From Butyrivibrio sp. (GTDB lineage Bacteria; Bacillota; Clostridia; Lachnospirales; Lachnospiraceae), in assembly GCA_017470505.1 (NCBI GenBank), contig JAFUYO010000008.1:1-64000 (forward strand): a stretch of 64,000 nt of DNA, given 5' to 3'. The translations under genes were made by a program, and so were the position numbers. Positions within the stretch are counted from its first letter, which is position 1. Each line of letters opens with the position of its first letter. This document shows, piece by piece, positions 8,951 to 17,075 of this stretch. The notes below the pieces were generated by a model. The model did not search any database, had not been told where the DNA came from, and was given only the letters and a program-made list of their open reading frames with translations.

Positions 8951-9997
8951 CTATCCCAGCTTCTCCATGAGGGACTTAAATCCGTACTTTGTAAATTCTT
9001 CCCTTGCTCTTTCCGGATCAAACTTCACCCTGTAGTCATCAAGGTTTTCCGGAAGCGGATAATCCCTCCTGATCCCTGCCAGCTCTTTTGACAGAAAGGC
9101 TGTGTCCCTGTGCTCCACAAGCGCCTTCATGGGGCTTCTCGTGATCCCAAGCTCTGTCTTCCAGAAGGAGGCAAGAGCCTTTAACTCCTTGTCTGAGCCT
9201 GCGCCATCGATTGCCTCGTATATGCCCTCGACAGTCCCGTATCTGGCAAGAAGCGGAATTGCTGCGCTGCTGACTCCCTTTACCCCCGGAATGTTGTCAC
9301 TGGGATCACCCTGTATTCCTTTCAGGTCCGGAATCTGAGCAGGGAGCACGCCGTACTCCGAAAGACACAGAGAAGGCGTAACCTCAAAAGCCTTGTCCGG
9401 GAGGGGAGATAGCTTTTTTACCCATCCGTACGAGGCGCCGTATTTAGCCTGCAGCTCGTCCGCAGTCTCCTGTTTGGTCTGTATGAGCCACACTCTTGTG
9501 TAGTCGCTGACAAGCTGCAGGTAATCGTGGTCCTTGGTTATCACAAAGCACGGAATATCCTTCTCAAATCTGGTAACACACGAGCCCACTATGTCGTCCG
9601 CTTCGTAGGTATCGTCGTAAAAAACAGGAAATCCTACATCCTCAAGCATTTTTTCCATGTTCATAAACTGCTCTTTCAGTGGCTGCGGGGTATCCCCCCT
9701 GTTTGCCTTGTAATCCGGGTACTTCTCCCTTCTGAAGGTATTCCTGGTCTTGTCAAAGGCAAACATGATGTGACTGGGATTTTGTTCCTTCAATATCTTA
9801 AGAATAGTCCGCATCATGCTGTACATCGCATTGGTGTACTGCCCCTTGTCGTTTTGCATGATCTGGCTGTAGAGCTTTACTCTCCTGTCCGGATCCTTCT
9901 CAAACAAAAGAGCCTTAGGAAGGTTTCCGTAATACGCCGTAACAAGCATTGAGCTTGCGTCTATTAAAATAAATTTCCCGTTCTGATTAAGAGCCAT
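8951..9997 (-). CDS. Stand-alone 5'-3' exonuclease (FEN/PolI N-terminal type)
   Basis: 348 residues from the ATG at 9997 (GGAG eight to nine bases upstream); the longer frame to 10048 has no ribosome site and would overlap the promoter. It matches the 5'-3' exonuclease domain of DNA polymerase I: ILIDASSM, FRREKYPDYKANR (helical arch), YEADDIVG and TKDHDYLQL metal-binding acidic residues, and a helix-3-turn-helix GDPSDNIPGVKGVS. There is no polymerase part, so this is an independent flap or RNA-primer nuclease. It heads a likely two-gene unit with the acyltransferase. Confidence 0.85.
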   Translation of the reverse strand: MALNQNGKFILIDASSMLVTAYYGNLPKALLFEKDPDRRVKLYSQIMQNDKGQYTNAMYSMMRTILKILKEQNPSHIMFAFDKTRNTFRREKYPDYKANRGDTPQPLKEQFMNMEKMLEDVGFPVFYDDTYEADDIVGSCVTRFEKDIPCFVITKDHDYLQLVSDYTRVWLIQTKQETADELQAKYGASYGWVKKLSPLPDKAFEVTPSLCLSEYGVLPAQIPDLKGIQGDPSDNIPGVKGVSSAAIPLLARYGTVEGIYEAIDGAGSDKELKALASFWKTELGITRSPMKALVEHRDTAFLSKELAGIRRDYPLPENLDDYRVKFDPERAREEFTKYGFKSLMEKLG

Positions 9998-10047
9998 CAA
10001 TTTTACTCCATTAAAAAAATGATTAAAGTGCAAAAAGCATGATAACA

Positions 10048-10076
10048 ATGATACACCGAAAAACCGATAATGCCAA
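10048..10076 (-). promoter_or_regulatory. Predicted sigma-A promoter of the exonuclease gene
   Basis: On the minus strand TTGGCA (10076-10071), 17-bp spacer, TATCAT (10053-10048), about 40 bases before the ATG at 9997. Confidence 0.65.
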
Positions 10077-10103
10077 GTTGCTCAACTTTTTTTACAAAAA
10101 TAC

Positions 10104-10132
10104 TTGCATTCTTTGTTAGCATATGCTAATAT
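10104..10132 (+). promoter_or_regulatory. Predicted sigma-A promoter driving a short transcript
   Basis: TTGCAT (10104-10109), 17-bp spacer, TAATAT (10127-10132). Transcription would start near 10139. The promoter overlaps one palindromic operator and is followed immediately by a second. Confidence 0.55.
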
Positions 10133-10160
10133 AACTGTGTTAGCAAAAGCTAACACAGTT
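10116..10160. promoter_or_regulatory. Two tandem palindromic operators, TTAGC-N4-GCTAA
   Basis: TTAGCATATGCTAA at 10116-10129 and TTAGCAAAAGCTAA at 10140-10153 share the same half-sites and spacing, 24 bp centre to centre. The second extends to a 12-bp stem (10133-10144 with 10149-10160). The half-sites resemble the TTAGCAAGCTAA consensus known for SlyA/RovA-type MarR regulators. The first overlaps the -10 box and the second the expected start site, a classical repression layout. Confidence 0.6.
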
Positions 10161-10295
10161 AAAAGTCAATGCCAAGGCTTTTAGCTGAATACGGAGCGTC
10201 AATGCCAAGGCGCATCCGTGATGACATATAATAGTCATAAGAAATCTCCTACCTTTTACCGGTGCATCTTGCCAATGCACCGGTATTTCTTTTAG
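10139..10295 (+). ncRNA. Candidate short regulated RNA
   Basis: A promoter at 10104-10132 and a terminator at 10257-10295 define a transcript of about 155 bases in a region with no convincing gene. Inside are two 14-base direct repeats GTCAATGCCAAGGC (10165-10178 and 10198-10211). A 24-codon frame at 10221-10295 has no good ribosome site and runs through the terminator stem, so it is unlikely to be translated. It could be a regulatory RNA or the leader of a deleted gene. Confidence 0.4.
10257..10295 (+). terminator. Rho-independent terminator of the short transcript
   Basis: TACCGGTGCAT (10257-10267) pairs perfectly with ATGCACCGGTA (10275-10285) across a 7-nt loop, followed by TTTCTTTT on the plus strand. 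On the minus strand no T-run follows, so it is oriented for the short plus-strand transcript. Confidence 0.7.
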
Positions 10296-10306
10296 AAAAA
10301 ATTCTC

Positions 10307-10945
10307 TCAGTCGAAGATATCTTCTCCAAAGCGCACCTTCATATGTGCTTTTATTGCCTCGACGCACTTCTCAAAGCCGAGCTTACTGCTGTCCAGACAC
10401 AGATCGTAGTTCATCGCATCGGTCCACTTCTGCCCGGTGTGGTGCTCGTAGTACTCTGCCCTGTACTTGTCTTCTCTTGCCATGAATTTCTCAAGCTCAT
10501 CTTTTGGAAGGCTCTTTACCCTGGCAGCCTGCTCGATAAGAAAGTCGTGGGGCGCGTGAACAAAGACGCTGAGCACGTTGTCATAGTCCCTGAGGACGAA
10601 ATCCGCAGCTCTGCCCACTATAACACAGCTCGAAGTTTCAGCCAGATTCTTTATCACCTTTGCCTGGAAATTAAAGAGATTTGCCTCGGAGGTAAAATCC
10701 CTGCTGTCAGGCCCTATGAGGTCTCCCTTGTACACATCCGGCGGCAATCGCAAAAAGCCCGTCTTTCTGCATCTCTCATCCGTCTCCAGGAAAAGAGATT
10801 CATTTATCCCGCTCTCCTCAGATGCGAGTTTAATAAGCTCGTGATTGTAGTAGTGGATCCCGAGGTCGTTTGCGAGCATCTCACCGACTGTACGACCGCC
10901 GCTGCCATACTGTCTAGCTATTGTAATGACTACGTTTCGCTTCAT
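10307..10945 (-). CDS. Cytidylate kinase-like family protein
   Basis: 212 residues. The N-terminus IARQYGSGGRTVGEMLA is the P-loop form typical of the cytidylate-kinase-like (Cytidylate_kin2) family, with CVIVGRAADFVL as a second conserved block and a basic lid region (AARVKSLPKDELEKFMAREDKYR). The true substrate is not established for this family; these proteins are distinct from the housekeeping Cmk. It follows livF by 21 bp, so it probably shares the liv transcript. GGAGG precedes the ATG. Confidence 0.8.
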   Translation of the reverse strand: MKRNVVITIARQYGSGGRTVGEMLANDLGIHYYNHELIKLASEESGINESLFLETDERCRKTGFLRLPPDVYKGDLIGPDSRDFTSEANLFNFQAKVIKNLAETSSCVIVGRAADFVLRDYDNVLSVFVHAPHDFLIEQAARVKSLPKDELEKFMAREDKYRAEYYEHHTGQKWTDAMNYDLCLDSSKLGFEKCVEAIKAHMKVRFGEDIFD

Positions 10946-10966
10946 GCTTTTGCCTCCGTTTTATTT

Positions 10967-11677
10967 TTATTCGCCAAGATATGCCTTTCTGATAGCTTCA
11001 TCGTTTAATAGCTCTTTGGCATCGCCCTCCTTGGATATCTTTCCGGTCTCAAGGACGTAGGCCCTGTTGGCTATTGAGAGCGCCTTCCTGGCGTTCTGCT
11101 CAACTAACAGGACAGTCACTCCGTCCCTGTTCACAGCCTGGATGATATCAAAGATCTCATTTACAAAGATCGGAGAGAGACCCATCGACGGCTCATCCAT
11201 CAGTATCAGATCAGGATGTGACATGAGAGCTCTTCCCATGGCAAGCATCTGCTGCTCACCGCCTGAGAGTGTTCCCGCGAGCTGGTTTTTCCTCTCCTCG
11301 AGCCTTGGAAATCTCTTGTAGATGACAGAGAGCGTCTCCTCCATCTCGTTTTTGTCATTTCGCGTGTAAGCCCCCATCTTGAGGTTCTGCAGAACCGTCA
11401 TCTCGGAGAACACTCTTCTCCCCTCCGGGACCTGCGCCATGCCAAGCGTCACGATGTTGTGGCTGGGAGTCTTTGTGAGGTCGTGCCCCTTGTAGTTGAT
11501 CTTCCCACCGTCCGCAGAGATAAGCCCCGACAATGTGTGAAGGGTCGTCGTCTTGCCCGCGCCGTTTGCACCTATCAGCGCCACGATCTCTCCCCTGTCC
11601 ACATGGAACGAGATTCCCTTCAGGGCCTGTATCACGCCGTAATATACACTTAAATTGCTAACTTCCAATATAGCCAT
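10967..11677 (-). CDS. livF: Branched-chain amino-acid ABC transporter ATP-binding protein LivF
   Basis: 236 residues with all ABC motifs: Walker A GANGAGKTT, signature LSGGEQQ, Walker B LILMDEPSMGLSP and the switch histidine replaced by the LivF-typical VEQN. This is one of the two cytoplasmic ATPases driving high-affinity leucine/isoleucine/valine uptake. It lies in the order livJ-livH-livM-livG-livF, all on the minus strand, 31 bp after livG. Confidence 0.93.
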   Translation of the reverse strand: MAILEVSNLSVYYGVIQALKGISFHVDRGEIVALIGANGAGKTTTLHTLSGLISADGGKINYKGHDLTKTPSHNIVTLGMAQVPEGRRVFSEMTVLQNLKMGAYTRNDKNEMEETLSVIYKRFPRLEERKNQLAGTLSGGEQQMLAMGRALMSHPDLILMDEPSMGLSPIFVNEIFDIIQAVNRDGVTVLLVEQNARKALSIANRAYVLETGKISKEGDAKELLNDEAIRKAYLGE

Positions 11678-11708
11678 AATAACAAAATGATCCTTTCACA
11701 CAGGTTTT

Positions 11709-12467
11709 TCATTCTCCCAGGTAGGCCGTGATAACTTCAGGATTTGAGAGCACCTCTTTGGTCTCTCCCTGACACAGGACACGCCCGAAATTGAGAACCG
11801 TCAGTTTCTCGCAGATACCTGAGACGAGCTTCATGTCGTGCTCAATGAGGAGTATCGTCATATCAAACTCCCTGCGGACCAGGGCGATGGTATCCATGAG
11901 CTCCCCCGTCTCATTGGGGTTCATTCCCGCCGCAGGCTCATCCAAAAGAAGAAGCTTTGGGTTTGTCGCCATAGCCCTTGCTATCTCAAGCTTTCTCTGC
12001 TTTCCGTAGGGGAGATTCGAAGCAAGAACATCTCTCTCGCTGCCCAGGTCAAAGACCTTTAAGAGCCTCATCGCCTCGTCGTCCATCTCCTTCTCCACCC
12101 CGGAAAACCTGCCCAGATGCAGTATCCCCTCAAGTGCGCTGTACTTGAATCTCTCGGCAAGACCTACCTTTACGTTGTCTATAACGCTCATCTCTTTAAA
12201 GAGCCTGATGTTCTGGAAGGTCCTGGCTATTCCGCTGTGATTGATCTCTATGGTGCTCTTTCTCGTGATGTCCTCGTTATCCAGCCTTATAATGCCTTCA
12301 TTTGGCTTGTACACGCCTGTCAGCAGGTTAAAAACTGTGGTCTTTCCGGCGCCGTTTGGCCCGATGAGACCGTACAGCTCTCCCTTTTCAATTATTATGT
12401 TAAAATTGTCAACCGCACGCAGTCCCCCGAAGGAAATGCTGAGGTTATTTACTTCAAGAAGTGCCAT
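11709..12467 (-). CDS. livG: Branched-chain amino-acid ABC transporter ATP-binding protein LivG
   Basis: 252 residues: Walker A GPNGAGKTT, a signature region LPYGKQRKLEIARA (the LivG-type variant), Walker B LLLLDEPAAGMNP and switch EHDMKLV. LivG members are longer than LivF through an insert after Walker A, as here. The ATG follows directly on the livM stop codon, so the two are translationally coupled. Confidence 0.93.
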   Translation of the reverse strand: MALLEVNNLSISFGGLRAVDNFNIIIEKGELYGLIGPNGAGKTTVFNLLTGVYKPNEGIIRLDNEDITRKSTIEINHSGIARTFQNIRLFKEMSVIDNVKVGLAERFKYSALEGILHLGRFSGVEKEMDDEAMRLLKVFDLGSERDVLASNLPYGKQRKLEIARAMATNPKLLLLDEPAAGMNPNETGELMDTIALVRREFDMTILLIEHDMKLVSGICEKLTVLNFGRVLCQGETKEVLSNPEVITAYLGE

Positions 12468-13523
12468 TTAAACTGCCTCCTTTGCGCCGGCTTTTTTGAA
12501 AGAAAATCGTCCGAAGGTTCTCTTTCTCCACTCAATTACCTTAGGTGACCAGTTGATGATCATCATCACAATAAGGACAATCGAGTATATGAGCATTCTG
12601 TAGGTGGAGAATCCGCGCAGCAGCTCCGGAAGCAGATAGAGTATGCAGGCTGCGATAACGCTTCCCCTGATGTTTCCGATACCGCCCAGAACCACATAAA
12701 CCAGTATCATGATCGACGCGTTGTAGCCAAAGTACTGCGATGATGCCGTCAGCGTCGTGATGTTGTGCGAGAAAAGAACTCCTGCTGCCCCTGCGATTGC
12801 CGCTGAGATCGTAAATGCCATCATCTTGTAGCTTGTAACATTTACTCCGCATGCCTCCGCAGCGATATAGTTGTCGCGGATAGCCATGATCGCGCGCCCG
12901 TCTCGGGATGCTATAAGATTCTGTACCACGAAAAGAGCTATGAGCAGCACTATTATGCCGATGGTGAAGCTTGAGTTGTGGGGAGTACCCGTGATGCCCA
13001 TGGCGCCGTTTACTATGATGTTTCCGTCTTTTTCCATGCCAAGCTCCATCGAGCTCTTCATCGAGAAGTGAAGCCCGTTTGAATCTATGCCGATGTAAAA
13101 GGCGTTGATCACATTCTTGATGATCTCACCGAAGGCAAGAGTTACGATTGCCAGATAATCTCCCTTGAGTCTCAGTACCGGAATACCTATGAGAAAACCA
13201 AAGAGCGCCGCAAAAGCGATCCCTATGATGAACGCAAGTATAAATCTCGGCGCTGTCGGAAGGCTCTCTTCTGTCACCTTTGAAAAGAAAGCGCTGGCAA
13301 AGGCGCCTATGCACATAAAACCGCAGTGCCCTATGGAGAGCTCTCCCAAAATGCCTACGCACAGGTTCAGCGCAACGGCGATGACCGCATAATAAGTCAT
13401 CGGCACCAGAAGCCCCTTCATATGGCTTGAGAGGTGCCCAGTCAGTATCAGGATCTCGAATATTATATAGAAAGCAATTACGATGCCATAAGTGATCAGA
13501 TTGTTTTTAGTTTGTTTATTCAT
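12468..13523 (-). CDS. livM: Branched-chain amino-acid ABC transporter permease LivM
   Basis: 351 residues, about ten predicted membrane segments. The cytoplasmic EAA-like loop appears as GRAIMAIRDNYIAAEACGVN, where the ATPases dock, followed by GAAGVLF and a conserved GGIGNIRGSVI. Length and order next to livH fit LivM. It lies 29 bp after livH. Confidence 0.92.
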   Translation of the reverse strand: MNKQTKNNLITYGIVIAFYIIFEILILTGHLSSHMKGLLVPMTYYAVIAVALNLCVGILGELSIGHCGFMCIGAFASAFFSKVTEESLPTAPRFILAFIIGIAFAALFGFLIGIPVLRLKGDYLAIVTLAFGEIIKNVINAFYIGIDSNGLHFSMKSSMELGMEKDGNIIVNGAMGITGTPHNSSFTIGIIVLLIALFVVQNLIASRDGRAIMAIRDNYIAAEACGVNVTSYKMMAFTISAAIAGAAGVLFSHNITTLTASSQYFGYNASIMILVYVVLGGIGNIRGSVIAACILYLLPELLRGFSTYRMLIYSIVLIVMMIINWSPKVIEWRKRTFGRFSFKKAGAKEAV

Positions 13524-13552
13524 AATGCCACCCTTCTTTTTTATAATAAGGA

Positions 13553-14437
13553 TCAGACTTTTTCCTGGACCTTTTTGCCAAGTATTCCGGTGGGGCGCAC
13601 CAGGAGCACGACTACCAGGATTCCGAATACTATGGCGTCTGAGAGCTGCGAGGAGATGTATGTCTTGGAGAGTATCTCAACAATTCCCAGAACCAGTCCT
13701 CCTATCATCGCTCCGGGAATAGACCCGATGCCTCCGAGAACCGCTGCTACAAAGGCCTTGATACCGGGCATCGCTCCGGTGTACGGAGAGAGTGACGGGT
13801 AAGCCGAGCACAGAAGGGCTCCGGCAATGGCAGCAAGAGCTGAACCTATGGCAAAGGTGAGGGCAATCGTCCTGTTTACGTTGATTCCCATTAGAGCCGC
13901 GGCGCCTTTATCCTCTGAGGCGGCGAGCATTGCCTGTCCCTGCTTTGTCCTGTTGATAAACAGCTGAAGAGCAATGAGGATCACTACGCTGATAACTATG
14001 GTGACGATCGTGACACCCTGTATCTGAAGCTGTCCGCCCGCAAGGCTGAGTCCCTCCCACTTAACCACTGATGAGAAGGATTTTATGTCAGCACCGTATA
14101 TAAGAAGTGCGATGTTTTCCAGAAGATAGCTGACTCCGATTGCTGTTATCAGTACCGCCAGAGGAGATGAGGCGCCTCTAAGTGGCCTGTATGCCACAAA
14201 CTCGGTCGTAACGCCAAGCAGCGTACACAATATGATCGCCACAATGATCCCGACAGCAGAATTCCCCGACATGGCTCCGCTCACCGAAAAGATGATGTAG
14301 CACCCGACCATGATGAAATCTCCGTGGGCAAAGTTCAGCATCTTTGCAATGCCGTAAACCATTGTATAGCCCAGAGCTATTATGGCATAGATACTTCCCA
14401 GACTAAGACCGTTTATGAGATAGGTTAAAAAACTCAT
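13553..14437 (-). CDS. livH: Branched-chain amino-acid ABC transporter permease LivH
   Basis: 294 residues, about eight membrane segments. N-terminal GLSLGSIYAIIALGYTMVYG and ML-NFAHGD are hallmark LivH motifs; the ATPase-docking loop is GQAMLAASEDKGAAALMGIN and the C-terminal GGIGSIPGAMIGG is typical. GGAGG precedes the ATG. A 151-bp spacer with two hairpins separates it from the binding-protein gene upstream. Confidence 0.93.
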   Translation of the reverse strand: MSFLTYLINGLSLGSIYAIIALGYTMVYGIAKMLNFAHGDFIMVGCYIIFSVSGAMSGNSAVGIIVAIILCTLLGVTTEFVAYRPLRGASSPLAVLITAIGVSYLLENIALLIYGADIKSFSSVVKWEGLSLAGGQLQIQGVTIVTIVISVVILIALQLFINRTKQGQAMLAASEDKGAAALMGINVNRTIALTFAIGSALAAIAGALLCSAYPSLSPYTGAMPGIKAFVAAVLGGIGSIPGAMIGGLVLGIVEILSKTYISSQLSDAIVFGILVVVLLVRPTGILGKKVQEKV

Positions 14438-14471
14438 CCCGCACCTCCAAGTAATATATTATTATATGTTT

Positions 14472-14539
14472 ATACCGATAACAGAACGCAATTCCGGTAT
14501 CATATAGAATACGAGGGATACCTTTGACAGCACCCCTCG
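14472..14539 (-). promoter_or_regulatory. Intercistronic hairpins between livJ and livH
   Basis: CGAGGG (14512-14517) pairs with CCCTCG (14534-14539) and ATACCG (14472-14477) with CGGTAT (14495-14500). Hairpins placed after the binding-protein gene commonly protect or partly terminate its mRNA so that the binding protein is made in excess; that role is inferred here. Confidence 0.45.
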
Positions 14540-14588
14540 CTGAATAATAACGTTGATACGTATTATTTGTAAATATGTTCCTGTGGTA

Positions 14589-15827
14589 TTACTCTGCTGA
14601 TACGTAAGCGCCGTCCTTGATGACAACAGCCTTGGGCTCCTTGTTGGGCTCACCTGTAGCCTCCCATGTCATCTTGGCAGATGTAAGACCTGTTGCCTCA
14701 ATCTGAGTCATTGCAGTCTTAAGAGCCTCGCACATATCTGAAATGCTCATATCAGGTGTAACGCCTGCGCTCTCCATAGCTGTCTTGACGATGTAAACTG
14801 CATCGTAGGCATCAGCTGCGAACTGGTTGGGGGTTTCAGAATACTTGTCGTTGTACTGCTTTACAAAGTTAACTGTGAGATCATCTGTAGCATCTGCTGC
14901 GAAAGGTGTAAGAAGCATAAGTCCCTCAGCAAGTGATGTGTCAAAGTTCTCAACAGAAAGGATTCCGTCCATGCCGTCAACACCGAAGAATGTGGGAGCA
15001 TATCCCATAGTGTTGGCCTGTGTCAGGATCAGAGAAGCATCCGAGTAATAAATAGGAAGGAATACGAGATCAGCACCTGCATCCTTGGCCTTCTGAAGCT
15101 GAACCGAGAAATCTGTGTTGTTGTCCTGTGTGTAAGCCTCGGCAGAAACGATCTCATAGTTCTTGCCCTCAGACTCCTCTACGAACTTCTGATAGATACC
15201 TGATGAATAAACATCTGAGTTGTCATAGATGATACCGACCTTGGTTGCAAGGTTGTGATCATTTATGTACTGAGCTGAAGCGATACCCTGGTTAGGATCT
15301 GAGAAACATACACGGAATACGTTGTCATACTTAACGCAGTCCTCAGCAGATCCTGAAGGAGTGATCTGGAACATGTTGTCGGCCTTTGTGTTCTCGGAAA
15401 CTGCGATAGAGCATGCAGATGTTGTTGATCCGATGAGAATCTGCATTCCCCAGTCCTTAAGCGTGTTGTAGGCGTTGACTGACTTCTCGGCGTTGAGCTC
15501 GTCGTCCTCGCCCTTGTACTCGATCTGGTATCCGCCTATACCGCCGGCAGCATTGATCTCATCTACTGCGATCTGTGCTCCGTTTACTACTGCATTTCCA
15601 TAAGCTGCTGCTGCGCCTGTAAGAGGTCCGATAGCACCGAACTTGAATGTGGCACCGGAAGCTGCGGGAGCTGCCTCAGAAGAGGCTTGTGCGTCAGTCT
15701 GTGCATCTGCAGCAGTTTCTGCTGCGCCCTCTGTTGAAGCAGGAGCTGTATCGCCGCATCCTGCAAGCATTGTTGCAGACAGTGCAAAAGCCATTGCTGC
15801 ACTGAATACTCTGTTGAACTTCTTCAT
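14589..15827 (-). CDS. livJ: Branched-chain amino-acid ABC transporter substrate-binding lipoprotein
   Basis: 412 residues. A signal peptide ends in the lipobox MLAGC, so the mature protein is lipid-anchored by Cys23. A 35-residue Ala/Glu/Thr linker follows, then the periplasmic-binding fold of the Leu/Ile/Val family: FKFGAIGPLTGAAAAYG, VNGAQIAVDEINAAGGI and the conserved serine-rich ligand segment IGSTTSACSIAVSE. GAGGAGG precedes the ATG and a sigma-A promoter lies upstream, making this the first gene of the liv operon. Ligand (leucine, isoleucine/valine or another amide) cannot be fixed. Confidence 0.92.
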   Translation of the reverse strand: MKKFNRVFSAAMAFALSATMLAGCGDTAPASTEGAAETAADAQTDAQASSEAAPAASGATFKFGAIGPLTGAAAAYGNAVVNGAQIAVDEINAAGGIGGYQIEYKGEDDELNAEKSVNAYNTLKDWGMQILIGSTTSACSIAVSENTKADNMFQITPSGSAEDCVKYDNVFRVCFSDPNQGIASAQYINDHNLATKVGIIYDNSDVYSSGIYQKFVEESEGKNYEIVSAEAYTQDNNTDFSVQLQKAKDAGADLVFLPIYYSDASLILTQANTMGYAPTFFGVDGMDGILSVENFDTSLAEGLMLLTPFAADATDDLTVNFVKQYNDKYSETPNQFAADAYDAVYIVKTAMESAGVTPDMSISDMCEALKTAMTQIEATGLTSAKMTWEATGEPNKEPKAVVIKDGAYVSAE

Positions 15828-15876
15828 AATATTTTCCTCCTCAATAAATGTATATTTGTATACAATATCAATAAAT

Positions 15877-15905
15877 AAATTAAAATATTAATAGGAAAAA
15901 GTCAA
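15877..15905 (-). promoter_or_regulatory. Predicted promoter of the liv operon
   Basis: On the minus strand TTGACT (15905-15900), 17-bp spacer, TAATTT (15882-15877), followed by an AT-rich leader with TTGATATTGTATACAA and then the GAGGAGG ribosome site. Confidence 0.5.
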
Positions 15906-15913
15906 CCCTAATA

Positions 15914-16429
15914 TTAGTCTCTCTTCAACTTCTGCATAAGCTTGGCTTCCTGGATCTGGCTGTTGACATCGGAGAGGAACTGATGATTCCCCGGATCTGA
16001 GATAAACTCCATGAAATCCGAAGCTTCTTTTACCGTGAGCTTCTGAATGTGTGTCAGATATTCCATTATCTCATCATGGCTCTTCCCCTCCGTCATAAAG
16101 CGGTCCACAATATCAAAGAGCACCATGAAGCGGCGCATGCGGACTCTTGCATTTATCTGATGAAGTTCAAAGATGATGGAAACAACAACGACAAAAGAAA
16201 TGATTGAGAGAGTCAAAAACACTCCGCCGTAAACATACCTTCCGATTCGGAGATTGAGAACACCGGCCAGAGTGCCGGATACAGAAAAAATGATCAGGGA
16301 TGTGATCAGAATGAACAGCCGCGCCCTGTTCCTGGCCTTTTTTGACAATTCCATAAACCGGACAGCCAGACCAAAAACCACATAAAACACCAGTGAAAAA
16401 AAAGTCCCCACATAAGCCATATTTAGCAT
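15914..16429 (-). CDS. Hypothetical membrane protein with cytoplasmic helical tail
   Basis: 171 residues. Three hydrophobic segments (about 7-25, 39-60, 67-90) are followed by a charged helical cytoplasmic part of about 80 residues. A GGGGGA site lies three bases before the first ATG and 11 bases before a second in-frame ATG three codons on (16420), so the shorter start is also possible. I do not recognise the family. It directly precedes the liv operon promoter but has no visible link to it. Confidence 0.55.
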   Translation of the reverse strand: MLNMAYVGTFFSLVFYVVFGLAVRFMELSKKARNRARLFILITSLIIFSVSGTLAGVLNLRIGRYVYGGVFLTLSIISFVVVVSIIFELHQINARVRMRRFMVLFDIVDRFMTEGKSHDEIMEYLTHIQKLTVKEASDFMEFISDPGNHQFLSDVNSQIQEAKLMQKLKRD

Positions 16430-16562
16430 TTCCCCCGTCCCCCTTTAATTAATTGTAACAAGCATAAAATCAAATTGCAATCAATAAAAATCGTTCATAT
16501 ATATTCGGTTTTACGCACAGTTTTCTTAATACATTTTTTATAATTATTTCTCACACAGATAA

Positions 16563-16591
16563 TTGCATAACGCGCCTTAGGAAGGTATTAT
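16563..16591 (+). promoter_or_regulatory. Predicted sigma-A promoter
   Basis: TTGCAT (16563-16568), 17-bp spacer, TATTAT (16586-16591), about 45 bases before the ATG at 16643. Confidence 0.55.
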
Positions 16592-16642
16592 TGTAGATAC
16601 AGAAATTGTGTTTTGGCGGCAGAGTCCGCAAAGAGGGGTAAT

Positions 16643-16999
16643 ATGAGTTTATCTATCGGTGGTATCGGAAATACATATGGAATGAGCTTTGTTCAGCCCA
16701 TGAACTACAGCGTCAAAAATGAATCTGACGTATCGGAAGCCTTTGTTGAGACAGGCATGAGCGGCGCAGTGATGAATGTGCCCCCTGTGGTCTATCCCAA
16801 CGCGCAGACTGTTTCCGCGGCTGACAGTGAGAGCGATCCTCTGTCGCTTTCCGCAAACTCAGTCAGGAAATCCCAGGAGGTCAACAGGGCGTTCAACGAT
16901 GTAGCGTCCAAATTCCAGGGCATGACTACAGGCTACTCCCAGAATACACAGTCTCTCTCATACGGGATGAGCGGGAATACGATCGATCTTTTCGCATAA
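16643..16999 (+). CDS. Hypothetical small protein, Ser/Asn/Gly-rich
   Basis: 118 residues from the ATG at 16643, preceded by GAGGGG; a 10-codon longer frame lacks a ribosome site. The composition is Ser-, Asn- and Gly-rich, beginning MSLSIGGIGNTYGMSF and ending YGMSGNTIDLFA; no signal peptide, cysteine or membrane segment. Flanked by its own promoter and terminator, it is a monocistronic gene. The hydrophobic, structured-looking ends and polar middle are similar in style to the protein at 7369-8112, but I see no clear homology. Function unknown. Confidence 0.6.
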   Translation: MSLSIGGIGNTYGMSFVQPMNYSVKNESDVSEAFVETGMSGAVMNVPPVVYPNAQTVSAADSESDPLSLSANSVRKSQEVNRAFNDVASKFQGMTTGYSQNTQSLSYGMSGNTIDLFA

Positions 17000-17025
17000 A
17001 CAGGTAGGCAGATTTTTCTATATGT

Positions 17026-17060
17026 AAAAGCGACCACATGGCAATGGTCGCTTTTTTTAT
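17026..17060 (+). terminator. Rho-independent terminator
   Basis: AAAGCGACCA and TGGTCGCTTT pair across a short loop, followed by a run of T, 30 bp after the stop of the gene at 16643-16999. It may also serve the convergent gene at 17076. Confidence 0.85.
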
Positions 17061-17075
17061 TTCTCTTTTTTTATT

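Noticed and set aside
10221..10295. 24-codon plus-strand frame in the short RNA
   Set aside because: Weak ribosome site and its end forms the terminator stem; translation is unlikely.
10140..10367. 75-codon minus-strand frame over the palindromes
   Set aside because: It overlaps the terminator and the end of the cytidylate-kinase-like gene out of frame; no ribosome site.
14440..14588. Possible riboswitch or T-box between livJ and livH
   Set aside because: Only simple hairpins; no conserved T-box or known riboswitch core is visible.
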